Source of the DNA: Gemmatirosa kalamazoonensis | GTDB taxonomy: Bacteria > Gemmatimonadota > Gemmatimonadetes > Gemmatimonadales > Gemmatimonadaceae | Reading direction: 5' to 3' | Assembly (NCBI RefSeq): GCF_000522985.1 | Contig: NZ_CP007128.1 | Location: 3,332,220-3,396,219, forward strand | Length of the DNA stretch: 64,000 nucleotides | In this document: in pieces, positions 1-8,179 of the stretch | Position numbering within the stretch: position 1 is the stretch's first letter | How the letters are laid out: the number at the start of each line of letters is the position of its first letter | Made by a program: the position numbers and the translations under genes | The notes under the pieces: generated by a model | Seen by the model: only the letters and a program-made list of their open reading frames with translations | Databases searched by the model: none | What the model was told of the DNA's origin: nothing

Positions 1-147
1 TACGACGAGATGATCGGCGTGGCGCTCGACGCCGCGGTGAAGCGCGAGCTCGCCGTGCCGGGCGACCGCGTCGTGGTGACCGCGGGCGTGCCGTTCGACG
101 AGCCGGGCACGACGAACACGTTGAAGGTGGAGGTCGTGCCGCACTGA
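1..147 (+). CDS. pyk: Pyruvate kinase, C-terminal end (partial)
   Basis: Only the last 48 codons are in the window; the frame is open from base 1 to a TGA at 145-147. The encoded tail contains GDRVVVTAGVPF followed by GTTNTLKVEVV. This matches the end of the C-terminal allosteric domain of pyruvate kinase, where a G-x-T-N turn precedes the last beta strand. Pyruvate kinase makes ATP and pyruvate from phosphoenolpyruvate and ADP in the cytoplasm. Placement next to pgi and an aldolase agrees with a glycolytic neighbourhood. The catalytic domain lies outside the window, so the assignment rests on the tail alone. Confidence 0.8.
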   Translation, partial: YDEMIGVALDAAVKRELAVPGDRVVVTAGVPFDEPGTTNTLKVEVVPH

Positions 148-160
148 TGCGGTCGCGCTG

Positions 161-934
161 ATGCGGCTCACGTTTCTCGGGACGGGCACGAGCTTCGGCG
201 TGCCGCAGATCGGATGCGGGTGCGCGGTGTGCCACTCGAACGACGAGCGCGACCGGCGCACGCGCGTCGGCGCGCTCGTCGAGACGGACGAGGGCGGACG
301 TATCCTCGTCGACACGCCGCCCGAGCTGCGGCTCCAGCTCGTGCGCGCGGGCGTCGGGCACGTCGACGCGGTGCTGTACACGCACGACCACGCGGACCAC
401 ACGCACGGCATCGACGACATCCGCGCGTTCACGGCGCGGGGCGGCGCGCTCGAGGTGTACGGCTCCGCGGCGACGATGAGCGCGCTGCAGCAGAAGTTCC
501 GCTACATCTTCGACCCGAGCGTCATGGCGCTCCCCGGCACCTACAAGCCGGAAGGCATTCCCCGCGTGCTCGCCGAGGGCGAGACGGTGCGCATCGCCGG
601 CGCGGACGTGACGCCCGTGCGCGTGCCGCACGGCCGCGCCGAGGTGTTCGGCTACCGCATCGGCGCGCTCGCCTACGTCACCGACGCGAAGGCGATCCCG
701 CCCGCGGCGGTGGAGCGACTGCGCGGCGCGCGCGTGCTCGTGGTGAACGGCCTGTTCTTCGAGCCGCACCCGACACACCTCAGCATCCCCGAGGCGGTAC
801 AGCTCGCGCGCGCCGTCGGCGCGGAGCGCACGTACCTCACGCACCTCACGCACCGCTACTCGCACGCCGAGCTGGAGTCGCGGCTGCCGCCCGACGTTAG
901 GCCCGCGTACGACGGACTCACCATCGACGTCTGA
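161..934 (+). CDS. MBL-fold metal-dependent hydrolase, PhnP-like
   Basis: A 257-residue cytoplasmic metallo-beta-lactamase-fold protein. The metal motif HxHxDH is present as H75, H77, D79 and H80 (THDHADHTHG). The N-terminus has LGTGTS followed by a C19-x-C21-x2-C24 cluster, as in the structural zinc site of PhnP-type phosphodiesterases. Further metal ligands are likely in VPHG (about residue 165) and LTHLTH (about 228). Family members cleave cyclic phosphodiesters or related esters; the substrate here cannot be read from sequence. It starts 13 bases after pyk and ends 12 bases before pgi, so it may be co-transcribed with both. Confidence 0.85.
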   Translation: MRLTFLGTGTSFGVPQIGCGCAVCHSNDERDRRTRVGALVETDEGGRILVDTPPELRLQLVRAGVGHVDAVLYTHDHADHTHGIDDIRAFTARGGALEVYGSAATMSALQQKFRYIFDPSVMALPGTYKPEGIPRVLAEGETVRIAGADVTPVRVPHGRAEVFGYRIGALAYVTDAKAIPPAAVERLRGARVLVVNGLFFEPHPTHLSIPEAVQLARAVGAERTYLTHLTHRYSHAELESRLPPDVRPAYDGLTIDV

Positions 935-946
935 CCCGAGGCGCTC

Positions 947-2323
947 ATGGCACTCTCGATCGACTACACGAACATGTTCCTCCCCGGCGCCGTGACGGAC
1001 GCCGACTGGGAGTTCGCCGCGGGACGCTTCCGCGCCGCGCATGCGGCGGTCATGGCGCGCGTCGCACGGGGCGACCTGGGATTCGTCGACCTGCCCGAGG
1101 ACGCGGCGCTGCTCCGGCAGACCACTGACTTCGTGCAGCGGGCCGGCGACCGCTGGGAGGACGTCGTCATCCTCGGCATCGGCGGCTCCGCGTTAGGCCC
1201 CATCGCGCTGCGCACCGCGCTCCGCCCGCACGCGTGGAACACGCTGTCGCGCGAGGAGCGGGGTGGGAAGCCGCGCCTGACGGTGCTCGACAACGTCGAC
1301 CCGGAGACGATCGACGCCGTCATGTCGCGCCTCCATCTCGAGCGCGCACTGTTCGTCGTCATCTCCAAGTCCGGCGGGACGGCGGAGACGATGGCGCAGT
1401 ATCTCATCATCCGCGCCGCGCTCGACGAGCGGTTCGGCGATCGCGCGAAGGAGCACCTCGTCTTCGTCACCGATCCGGCGAAGGGATCGCTGCGGCCGAT
1501 CGCGACGAAGGAGGGCATCGCCGCGCTCGACATCCCGCCCAACGTCGGCGGCCGGTTCAGCGTGCTCACGCCGGTCGGCGTGCTGCCGGCGGCGCTCATC
1601 GGCATCGACGCGGGGCAGCTGCTCGCCGGCGCGGCCGACATGCGCCGGCGCTGCGCGGGCGACGACCTCGCGGGCAATCCCGCCGGCACGTTCGCGCTGC
1701 TGCAGTGGCTCGCCGACGACCGGCACGGGAAGCACAATCACGTGCTCATGCCGTACGCCGATCCGCTGCGCGACTTCGCCGCGTGGTTCGTGCAGCTGTG
1801 GGCCGAGTCGCTCGGCAAGGTGCGCAAGGACGGCACGCACGTCGGCCCCACGCCGATCGCCGCGCTCGGCACCACCGACCAGCACGCGCAGGTGCAGCTC
1901 TTCATGGAGGGCCCGGCCGACAAGACGATCACGTTCGTCGAGGTCGCCGGCCGCACCGCGCTCGGACCGATCCCCAAGCTCTACGCCGACGTGCCGGACC
2001 TCGCGTACCTCGGCGGCCACTCGCTCGGCGAGCTGCTCGACGCGGAGCGTCGCGCCACGGCCGGCGCGCTCGCGCGGCGTGGGCGCCCGAACATGACCAT
2101 CACGCTCGACGCAGTGGACGCGTGGCACGTCGGCGCGCTCATCTTCCTGCTCGAGCTGGCGACCGCGTACGCCGGCGCGCTCTACGACATCGACGCGTTC
2201 GACCAGCCGGGCGTCGAACTCGGGAAGCAGTTCACGTACGCGATCCTCGGTCGCCCGGGCAGCGACGCGGCGCGCGCCGAGTGGGACCAGCTCCCGAAGC
2301 CCGATCCCCGGCGGCGGGTCTGA
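947..2323 (+). CDS. pgi: Glucose-6-phosphate isomerase
   Basis: The 458-residue product interconverts glucose-6-phosphate and fructose-6-phosphate. Recognisable parts are GIGGSALG (77-84) in the sugar-phosphate site, the SIS motif SKSGGTAET near residue 140, GGRFSVLTPVG near 202, and the second family signature YDIDAFDQPGVELGK near 415 with its invariant Gln, Glu and Lys. The length is that of the shorter, Bacillus-like isomerases rather than the 549-residue E. coli enzyme. Codon 83 is a TTA inside a CGTTAGGC octamer, a codon otherwise avoided here. It is followed after about 60 bases by a class II aldolase gene. Confidence 0.96.
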   Translation: MALSIDYTNMFLPGAVTDADWEFAAGRFRAAHAAVMARVARGDLGFVDLPEDAALLRQTTDFVQRAGDRWEDVVILGIGGSALGPIALRTALRPHAWNTLSREERGGKPRLTVLDNVDPETIDAVMSRLHLERALFVVISKSGGTAETMAQYLIIRAALDERFGDRAKEHLVFVTDPAKGSLRPIATKEGIAALDIPPNVGGRFSVLTPVGVLPAALIGIDAGQLLAGAADMRRRCAGDDLAGNPAGTFALLQWLADDRHGKHNHVLMPYADPLRDFAAWFVQLWAESLGKVRKDGTHVGPTPIAALGTTDQHAQVQLFMEGPADKTITFVEVAGRTALGPIPKLYADVPDLAYLGGHSLGELLDAERRATAGALARRGRPNMTITLDAVDAWHVGALIFLLELATAYAGALYDIDAFDQPGVELGKQFTYAILGRPGSDAARAEWDQLPKPDPRRRV

Positions 2324-2328
2324 GCCGC

Positions 2329-2334
2329 TAAATT
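2329..2334 (+). promoter_or_regulatory. -10 box TAAATT upstream of the aldolase gene
   Basis: TAAATT lies 47 bases before the aldolase ATG and directly after the pgi stop. It matches the TAnnTT form seen at many starts in this window. No convincing -35 is visible. It would give a leader of roughly 40 bases and allow the aldolase to be transcribed separately from pgi. Confidence 0.45.
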
Positions 2335-2381
2335 CCGCAACTACGCTGAACTTCCACGGACCACTTCGCTCAGAGGCTTCG

Positions 2382-3803
2382 ATGGCAACGCAGGTCGGCA
2401 GTGAAAACCAGCTCCTCGGCGGCGCCGTCACCGTCCAGGGCGGGCGCGTCAGCGTCGTCGACGAGCGCGCCCTCGCGACCGAAGCGCTGGACCCCGTCGT
2501 CCGGCAGGCCGTGTTCGGGACCGACGAGGAGAAGGAGTTCGCCCGCTGGCTCCTCTGGGAGATCGGCCAGGCCGTCGGCGTACGCCCGGCGTCGATCCAC
2601 GAGCTGTACATGGCGCGCGGCCGCGGCGACGTGCACGGCTTCACCGTGCCGGCGATGAACATCCGGGCGATGACGTACGACACCGTGCGCTCCATCATCC
2701 GCACCGCGAACAAGCTCGACGCCGGCGCGTTCATCCTCGAGATCGCGCGCTCGGAGATCGCCTACACCGACCAGCGCCCGGCGGAGTACGTGAGCGTCAT
2801 CATCGGTGCCGCGCTGCGCGAGGGCTATCGCGGGCCGCTGTTCATCCAGGGCGACCACTTCCAGGTGAACGCGAAGAAGTTCGCCGTCGACGCGGTCACC
2901 GAGGTCAACGCGGTGAAGCAGCTCGCCGTCGAGGCGATCCACGCCGGCTTCTACAACATCGACATCGACACGTCGACGCTCGTCGACCTGTCGAAGCAGT
3001 CGCTCGACGAGCAGCAGCGGCTGAACTACGAGACGGCGGTGCAGCTGACGCAGTACGTGCGCAGCCTGGAGCCGCAGGGCGTCACCATCTCCATCGGCGG
3101 TGAGATCGGCGAGGTCGGTACGGAGAACTCGACGCCCGAAGAGCTGCACGCGTTCATGAAGGGCTACAACCAGGTGCTCTCCGAGGTCGCGCCGGGCATG
3201 CCGGGCCTCTCGAAGATCAGCGTGCAGAGCGGCACGTCCCACGGCGGTACCGTCCTGCCCGACGGCTCCATCGCCGACGTCGCGCTCGACATCGACACGC
3301 TGCGCACGCTCGGCGAGATCGCGCGGAAGGAGTACGGCATGTCGGGCGCGGTGCAGCACGGCGCGTCGACGCTCCCCGATTCGAAGTTCAACCTGTTCCC
3401 GCAGGCCGAGACGGCGGAGATCCACCTCGCGACGAACTTCCAGAACATGATGTACGATCACCTGCCTAACGATCTGCGGCGGGAGATGTACGGCTGGCTG
3501 GACACGAGCGCGAAGGACGAGCGCAAGGCGACCGACACCGACGAGCAGTTCTACTACAAGTCGCGCAAGAAGGCGATCGGGCCGTTCAAGAAGCAGCTCT
3601 GGGCGCTCCCGGCGGACGTGAAGGCGACGCTCGCCGGCGCGTACGACGCGAAGTTCGAGTTCCTGTTCACGCAGCTCGGCGTTCAGGGCACGCGGAGCGC
3701 GGTGAAGAAGTTCGTCACCGCCCCCGAGCAGCACCGCCCGATGCCGACCAGCGGCCGCGCCGCAGTCGAGGCGGCGCCCGACGACGCGGACCTCAGCGAT
3801 TGA
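2382..3803 (+). CDS. Class II fructose-bisphosphate aldolase family protein
   Basis: A 473-residue protein of the class II (zinc-dependent) ketose-bisphosphate aldolase family, which cleaves fructose-1,6-bisphosphate to two triose phosphates. Motifs are QGDHFQ (about 155), an acidic loop GGEIGEVGTENS (about 239) equivalent to the family's E-x-G-x-x-G-x-E signature, SGTSHGG with a metal-ligand His (about 281), and QHGAST (about 325). It is much longer than the 350-residue E. coli enzyme, with about 60 extra N-terminal and about 60 extra C-terminal residues. Its place after pgi supports a glycolytic role, but a different ketose bisphosphate substrate is possible. Confidence 0.8.
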   Translation: MATQVGSENQLLGGAVTVQGGRVSVVDERALATEALDPVVRQAVFGTDEEKEFARWLLWEIGQAVGVRPASIHELYMARGRGDVHGFTVPAMNIRAMTYDTVRSIIRTANKLDAGAFILEIARSEIAYTDQRPAEYVSVIIGAALREGYRGPLFIQGDHFQVNAKKFAVDAVTEVNAVKQLAVEAIHAGFYNIDIDTSTLVDLSKQSLDEQQRLNYETAVQLTQYVRSLEPQGVTISIGGEIGEVGTENSTPEELHAFMKGYNQVLSEVAPGMPGLSKISVQSGTSHGGTVLPDGSIADVALDIDTLRTLGEIARKEYGMSGAVQHGASTLPDSKFNLFPQAETAEIHLATNFQNMMYDHLPNDLRREMYGWLDTSAKDERKATDTDEQFYYKSRKKAIGPFKKQLWALPADVKATLAGAYDAKFEFLFTQLGVQGTRSAVKKFVTAPEQHRPMPTSGRAAVEAAPDDADLSD

Positions 3804-4474
3804 CCGACCCGACGAGCCCGGAGGGCGCGGAGCCCGGCGACGAGTCGCTCGCCGGGCTCTGGTCGTTCACGCTCCAGACGCTGGTCGCCCGCGCGGCGCA
3901 CGACGTCAACAACGCGCTGAACGGAGCGGTCATGAACGTGGAGGTCGTGAAGGCGCGCGCACGCCCCGGCGTGGACGCCGGCACGGTGGCTCCGTTCGCC
4001 GAGGCGGCCGCGGGGCAGTTCGAGGAGGTCGCCGGGCTGGCAGAAGCGCTGCTCGCGCTCGGCCGCCGCCCCCGGGGCACGCCAGATGCCGCCCTCGTGC
4101 TGCGTCACGCCGCGAGGCTGCTGGCGGCCGATCTCGCTCGACGCGGGATCGCGCTGGACCTCGAGGACGTCCGCGCCTGTCCGGCGGGCGGCGACCCGAC
4201 GGCGACGCGTCTGGCGGTCGTCGCGGGGCTTCTCGCCGTGGTCGACGCCGCCGGAACGGCCGAGACTGCTGGAACGGATTCTGCGGATGAGCTACCGCGT
4301 CGCCTACGGTGTAGCACGCGGTCTGACGCACGACCGACCGTCGAGATCGCGCCGCGCTTCGGCGCGACGCTCCCGGCGCCCGTGGCGCGCGCGCTCGCCG
4401 CCGCGGCCGTGGAGCTCGACGTCGAATCCGAAATGCTCCGTATCGCGCTCCCGGTGTCCCCGGACGCATACTAG
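3800..4474 (+). CDS. Degenerate histidine-kinase-like phosphotransfer protein
   Basis: A 224-residue protein starting at a TTG that overlaps the aldolase stop by 4 bases, which suggests translational coupling. Residues 17-70 resemble a HisKA dimerisation helix, with H34 in an H-D-x-N-N-A-L-N-G box typical of phospho-accepting His. Residues 95-215 have the spacing of an ATPase domain but lack the N-box Asn and both glycine-rich boxes, so ATP binding is doubtful. There are no membrane segments and no input domain. The next gene encodes a sigma-54 response regulator, so this is most likely a phosphotransfer partner or silent kinase feeding that regulator. The assignment rests on motif spacing alone. 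Confidence 0.6.
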   Translation: MTDPTSPEGAEPGDESLAGLWSFTLQTLVARAAHDVNNALNGAVMNVEVVKARARPGVDAGTVAPFAEAAAGQFEEVAGLAEALLALGRRPRGTPDAALVLRHAARLLAADLARRGIALDLEDVRACPAGGDPTATRLAVVAGLLAVVDAAGTAETAGTDSADELPRRLRCSTRSDARPTVEIAPRFGATLPAPVARALAAAAVELDVESEMLRIALPVSPDAY

Positions 4475-4525
4475 CGAGGCCCCCGCAAGAGGCCGGTCAC
4501 ACCTGTGCCAGCACCGCCGACTGCC

Positions 4526-6115
4526 ATGAAGCAACCGAAGATCCTGATCGCCGACGACGACGTGAAGGCCCGCCTGCCGCTGAGCGCGATCCTCGAGGCC
4601 GAGGGCTACACGGTGGAGTCGGTCGACGACGGCCAGAAGGCGCTGGACCTGCTCGGCGACGGCTCGTTCGGCGTCGTGCTCGCCGACCTCAAGATGCCGA
4701 AGGTCGACGGGATCGCGCTCCTGAAGGCGATGCGCGAGCGGCAGATCCCGACCGAGTTCGTGATGATCACGGGCGAGGGAAACACAGACATCGCCGTCGA
4801 CGCCATCAAGCAGGGCGCCCGCGACTACATCGAGAAGCCGCTCACCGCCGAGCGCCTGACGAAGCTGAAGGCGCAGATTCCGCGGCTGCTCGAAGGCTTC
4901 ACGCTGCAGCAGAAGAACCGCGAGCTGGAGACGCGGCTCGAGGGGCTCACGCACTACGGGGAGCTGATCGGCCAAAGCGAGCAGATGCGCGCGGTCTACG
5001 ACATGATCGAGCGTGTTGCGCCATCGATGGCGAGCGTGCTCATCCTCGGCGAGAGCGGCACCGGGAAGGAGCTCGTCGCGCGTGCCATCCACAAGAAGAG
5101 CGACCGCGCGAAGGGGCCGTTCTACGCGCTGAACTGTGCGGCGCTGCCGAAGGAGATCCTCGAGAACCTCCTGTTCGGCCACGAGAAGGGCGCGTTCACC
5201 GGCTCGGTGAACGAGAAGGCCGGCGCGTTCGAGGAGGCGTCGGGGGGCACGATCTTCCTCGACGAGGTCGCCGAGATGGCGACCGACATCCAGGTGAAGC
5301 TGCTGCGCGCACTGGAGACGCGCACCGTTAGGCGCCTGGGCGGCAAGCGCGAGATCCCGGTCGACATCCGCATCGTCGCCGCGACGAACAAGGACCTGCA
5401 GAAGGCGATCGCCGACAACGACCTGCGCGAGGATCTGTACTACCGGCTCGCCGTCGTCGAGATCGACCTGCCGCCGCTGCGCGACCGCGGCGGTGACGTG
5501 CAGCTCATCGCGCGCGAGTTCCTCACCCGCTTCGCGAAGGACAACGGCAAGAAGATCGACGGCTTCGACGAGGTGGCGCTCGAGTGGATCAACGCGTACG
5601 CCTGGCCGGGGAACGTGCGCGAGCTGCGCAATGCCGTGGAGAAGGCGGTCATCCTCGCCCGCGGCAACCGCATCACGATCGAGGAGATCACGTCCCGCCG
5701 GCACCGGGCGTTCACCGGGGAGTTCAACGCGGCGGTCACACTGCCCGTCGGCGCGTCGCTCGCCGAGGCGCGGCGCCAGCTCGTGCTGCGCAACTTCGCG
5801 TCGAGCGGGGGCGACCTCGCGAAGACTGCGAAGGTGACCGGGATGAACGTGGCGGACGTACGCGGCGAGCTGCTCGCGATGATCGAGCGCCGCTCGGGCG
5901 ACGGCAGCAGCACGGAGCCGGGGAACGACGGCGGCGGCGGCGCGGACGGCGCCACGCCCGTGACGCCGCCCCCGGCGGCGGCCGCGCACGGCGCCGGCGC
6001 GAACGGCTCCGGTGCGCCCGAGGCGCCGCCGGTGTCGATGCCGCCGAACGTCGCGTCGCCGGTCGGCAAGTCGCCGAAGGCGCCGCCCGTGGCGCGCTCG
6101 CGGAAGGGGAGCTGA
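4526..6115 (+). CDS. Sigma-54-dependent response regulator, NtrC family
   Basis: A 529-residue product from ATG 4526; an in-frame GTG at 4505 is less likely. The receiver domain (about 1-120) has the acidic pocket DDD at the start, phosphorylation site D54 and the conserved Lys in EKPL. The central AAA+ domain has Walker A GESGTGKE (about 175), GAFTGS (about 222; the final Ser is a tolerated variant of GAFTGA, the loop that touches sigma-54), and Walker B GGTIFLDE. A Fis-like helix-turn-helix follows (about 415-460). The last 70 residues are a low-complexity Ala/Gly/Pro tail not usual for the family. It should activate sigma-54 promoters; candidates are seen at 6143-6158 and 7776-7791. Confidence 0.92.
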   Translation: MKQPKILIADDDVKARLPLSAILEAEGYTVESVDDGQKALDLLGDGSFGVVLADLKMPKVDGIALLKAMRERQIPTEFVMITGEGNTDIAVDAIKQGARDYIEKPLTAERLTKLKAQIPRLLEGFTLQQKNRELETRLEGLTHYGELIGQSEQMRAVYDMIERVAPSMASVLILGESGTGKELVARAIHKKSDRAKGPFYALNCAALPKEILENLLFGHEKGAFTGSVNEKAGAFEEASGGTIFLDEVAEMATDIQVKLLRALETRTVRRLGGKREIPVDIRIVAATNKDLQKAIADNDLREDLYYRLAVVEIDLPPLRDRGGDVQLIAREFLTRFAKDNGKKIDGFDEVALEWINAYAWPGNVRELRNAVEKAVILARGNRITIEEITSRRHRAFTGEFNAAVTLPVGASLAEARRQLVLRNFASSGGDLAKTAKVTGMNVADVRGELLAMIERRSGDGSSTEPGNDGGGGADGATPVTPPPAAAAHGAGANGSGAPEAPPVSMPPNVASPVGKSPKAPPVARSRKGS

Positions 6116-6222
6116 GAAAGGTCGCTGAGGGGCTCCCGCGGCTGGCGCGCCGTTCGCATCTTGCGGCGCGTCGGTCGCCCGTGCGGGCGAATCGAGCTTG
6201 AGGTTTCTCCGGAGAGCACCAC

Positions 6223-6732
6223 ATGCGCCACGACGAGATCGACGACGAGCCGTACCTGATCATCGAGAAGAACAGCGGGAGTGCTGGAGCGTTCCTGCTC
6301 GGCCTCGCCGTCGGTGCCGGCATCGCGCTGCTGCTCGCGCCGCAGTCGGGCGAGGAGACGCGACGCGAGATCGCGAGCCGCGCCCGCGAGGCCCGCGACC
6401 GCGCGCGCGACTTCGCGGACGACGTCTCCGACGGCGTGTCGCGCCGCATCGGCGACGCGCGCGACGCGGTGTCGCAGCGCGTCGACCGCGCGCGGCAGGC
6501 CGTGGACCTGAAGCGCCGCCAGGTGGAGCGCGCGGTGGAGGCGGGACGGGCCGCCGCGCAGCAGGCGCGCGCCGATCTCGAGCGCCGCATCGCGCAGACG
6601 AAGGCCGCCTACCAGGCCGGCACGTCGGCCGCGCGCGAGTCGATACGCACGCCGATGGTCATCCCTGCCACCGGCGTGATCGGCGGGGAGACGTCGGGCG
6701 GCGACGAGGGTGGGGCCGCCGGTACCGGCTGA
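6223..6732 (+). CDS. YtxH-domain membrane-anchored protein
   Basis: A 169-residue protein with an acidic N-terminus, one hydrophobic segment at about 22-42 (FLLGLAVGAGIALLLAPQSG) and then the typical YtxH continuation GEETRREI. Residues 45-145 are a long, strongly charged amphipathic helix rich in Arg, Asp and Ala. YtxH proteins are small envelope-stress or envelope-organisation proteins without known chemistry. A weak sigma-54-like box lies 65 bases upstream (6143-6158). The stop overlaps the following yihY-like gene by 23 bases. Confidence 0.75.
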   Translation: MRHDEIDDEPYLIIEKNSGSAGAFLLGLAVGAGIALLLAPQSGEETRREIASRAREARDRARDFADDVSDGVSRRIGDARDAVSQRVDRARQAVDLKRRQVERAVEAGRAAAQQARADLERRIAQTKAAYQAGTSAARESIRTPMVIPATGVIGGETSGGDEGGAAGTG

Positions 6733-7705
6733 CCCGGTCGCCGCGGCGGCGGGCTCCGCCCCGCTGCCCGGCGCGACCGGGCGCCACCTCGTTCGTCGTC
6801 GCGCCCGCCCCGCGCTCGTGCGCGCGTGGTGGATGCTCCGCGACTACGCGAAGCGCGTCTGGGACAACTCGGGCGAGGACAACATCTTCTTCCTCGCCGG
6901 CGGGCTGGCGTTCAACATCCTGCTCGCCGTCGTCCCGTTCGCGTTGCTCCTGCTCAGCGGCCTCGCGTCGCTCCTGAACCAGTCGGCGGAGCGGTCGGCG
7001 GAGACCGTCGCCGCGCTGCTCGACCGCCTGCTGCCCGGGAGCCTAACGGGATCGCACGACCTGCTGATCGGCATCGTCACCGACGCCGTCCGCACGCGCG
7101 GCCGCGTCGGGGTGCTGAGCGCGGTGACGTTCGTGTGGTTCTCCACGCGCCTCTTCGGCTCGCTGCGCTCCGTGCTCGCGGACGTGTTCGACATCGAGCA
7201 GGAGCGCGGCATCGTCGCCGGCAAGCTGTTCGACATCCAGATCACGATCCTCTCGACAATGCTGCTCGTCGTCTACTCGGCGCTGAGCGCGTACCTCGCC
7301 ATCGCGACGTCGCGCGGCGTGCACGTGCTGCAGGGGATCGGCGTGCGGCAGGACGTGATGGGCGCGTTCGAGTATTGGGTGGGTCGCCTCGTCGCGTTCG
7401 CGTTCATCGCGACGCTGTTCTACGCGCTCTACAAGTATCTGCCCGTCCGACGCGTGCGATGGCAGACGGCGCTGCTCGCGTCGATGTTCACGAGCGGCAT
7501 GCTCGAGCTGGCGAAGGCCGCGTTCGCGTACTACATCGCGCGCTTCAATCCCGGCTCGCTGTACACGGGCACCCTCGCCGCGTTCGTGATCCTGGTGTCG
7601 TGGGTGTACTACGCGGCGATGATCTTCATCCTCGGCGGCGAGGTGGGGCAGGTGTACGAGCTGCGTCGCGTTAGGCGGCAGCAGCGCGCCACGCTGGAGG
7701 ACTGA
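6710..7705 (+). CDS. YihY/BrkB-family inner-membrane protein
   Basis: A 331-residue integral membrane protein from GTG 6710, which overlaps ytxH; an internal ATG at 6832 would give about 290 residues, nearer the family norm. Family features are AGGLAFNILLAVVPFALLLLSG for the first membrane segment, six hydrophobic helices in all, and the late motif VSWVYYAAMIFILGGE, which is highly conserved in YihY/BrkB proteins. The molecular function of the family is not settled, despite the old label of ribonuclease BN. Two CGTTAGGC octamers, one in each orientation, lie inside the gene. Confidence 0.85.
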   Translation: MGPPVPADPVAAAAGSAPLPGATGRHLVRRRARPALVRAWWMLRDYAKRVWDNSGEDNIFFLAGGLAFNILLAVVPFALLLLSGLASLLNQSAERSAETVAALLDRLLPGSLTGSHDLLIGIVTDAVRTRGRVGVLSAVTFVWFSTRLFGSLRSVLADVFDIEQERGIVAGKLFDIQITILSTMLLVVYSALSAYLAIATSRGVHVLQGIGVRQDVMGAFEYWVGRLVAFAFIATLFYALYKYLPVRRVRWQTALLASMFTSGMLELAKAAFAYYIARFNPGSLYTGTLAAFVILVSWVYYAAMIFILGGEVGQVYELRRVRRQQRATLED

Positions 7706-7775
7706 GCCGTACGCGCGGACCGAGGTATGTCCCCGACTCACAGTGACTTGCGTCACGGCGGGCGCGACCGCGGCG

Positions 7776-7791
7776 TGGCCTGAAGGTTGCC
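7776..7791 (+). promoter_or_regulatory. Candidate sigma-54 (-24/-12) promoter
   Basis: TGGCCTGAAGGTTGCC has GG and GC ten bases apart and a complete TTGC. It matches the sigma-54 consensus except at two positions of the -24 half and at the last base. An inverted repeat GTGAC-ttgc-GTCAC lies upstream at 7743-7756 and could bind a regulator. Transcription would start near 7802, about 28 bases before the lipoprotein gene. Such elements occur by chance in GC-rich DNA, so the call is tentative. Confidence 0.4.
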
Positions 7792-7829
7792 TTTGGCGGG
7801 GTGCACACCACCTGAATCCGGAGGCACCC

Positions 7830-8120
7830 TTGCGCAAGCTCGCCATCACGATCGTTCTGGCCGCGTCCCTCGCGGCCTGCAAGAAGACTGGGGAAGGGGA
7901 ATACCAGGTCGAGAAGCCGGTCGTCGGGACCCAGACCGACACGATCCACACCCCGTCGGTCGACGTCGGCACGAAGACGGACACCATCAACACGCCGACC
8001 GTCGGCACGACGAAGGACACGCTGATCGTCGACCGGCCGACCGTGGGATCGAAGAAGACGGCGGTGAAGGTCCCCACGGTGGACGTGAAGTCGCCCAGCA
8101 CGAACGCGAAGAAGCCCTGA
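7830..8120 (+). CDS. Small repeat-containing lipoprotein
   Basis: A 96-residue product from TTG 7830, chosen because a GGAGG ribosome site (7820-7824) sits six bases before it. Residues 1-17 form a lipoprotein signal ending LAAC, with C17 as the lipidated residue. After a short charged stretch, the mature part is a degenerate repeat of about 16 residues built on V-G-T-x-T-D-T-I-x-T-P-x-V: five versions rich in Thr, Val, Asp and Pro, with the last becoming Lys-rich. It is probably an extended or beta-rich periplasmic or outer-membrane anchor. No function is recognised. A candidate sigma-54 promoter lies upstream. Confidence 0.7.
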   Translation: MRKLAITIVLAASLAACKKTGEGEYQVEKPVVGTQTDTIHTPSVDVGTKTDTINTPTVGTTKDTLIVDRPTVGSKKTAVKVPTVDVKSPSTNAKKP

Positions 8121-8166
8121 GCAGTGCGTGAGGTGCGGGTCGGATCCCGTCGTCGTGCGGCTCGAC

Positions 8167-8172
8167 TAGCTT
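8167..8172 (+). promoter_or_regulatory. -10 box TAGCTT, leaderless start of threonine aldolase
   Basis: TAGCTT ends seven bases before ATG 8180. With the usual 6-8 base distance from -10 box to transcription start, the mRNA would begin at or within a base of the ATG, giving a leaderless message. No Shine-Dalgarno sequence is present. This placement is the main reason for preferring ATG 8180 over the in-frame TTG at 8171. Confidence 0.55.
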
Positions 8173-8179
8173 GTGCCGC

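Noticed and set aside
6143-6158. Second sigma-54-like element before ytxH
   Set aside because: TGGCGCGCCGTTCGCA has the right spacing but lacks the TTGC core and is easily met by chance at this GC content; not listed as a feature.
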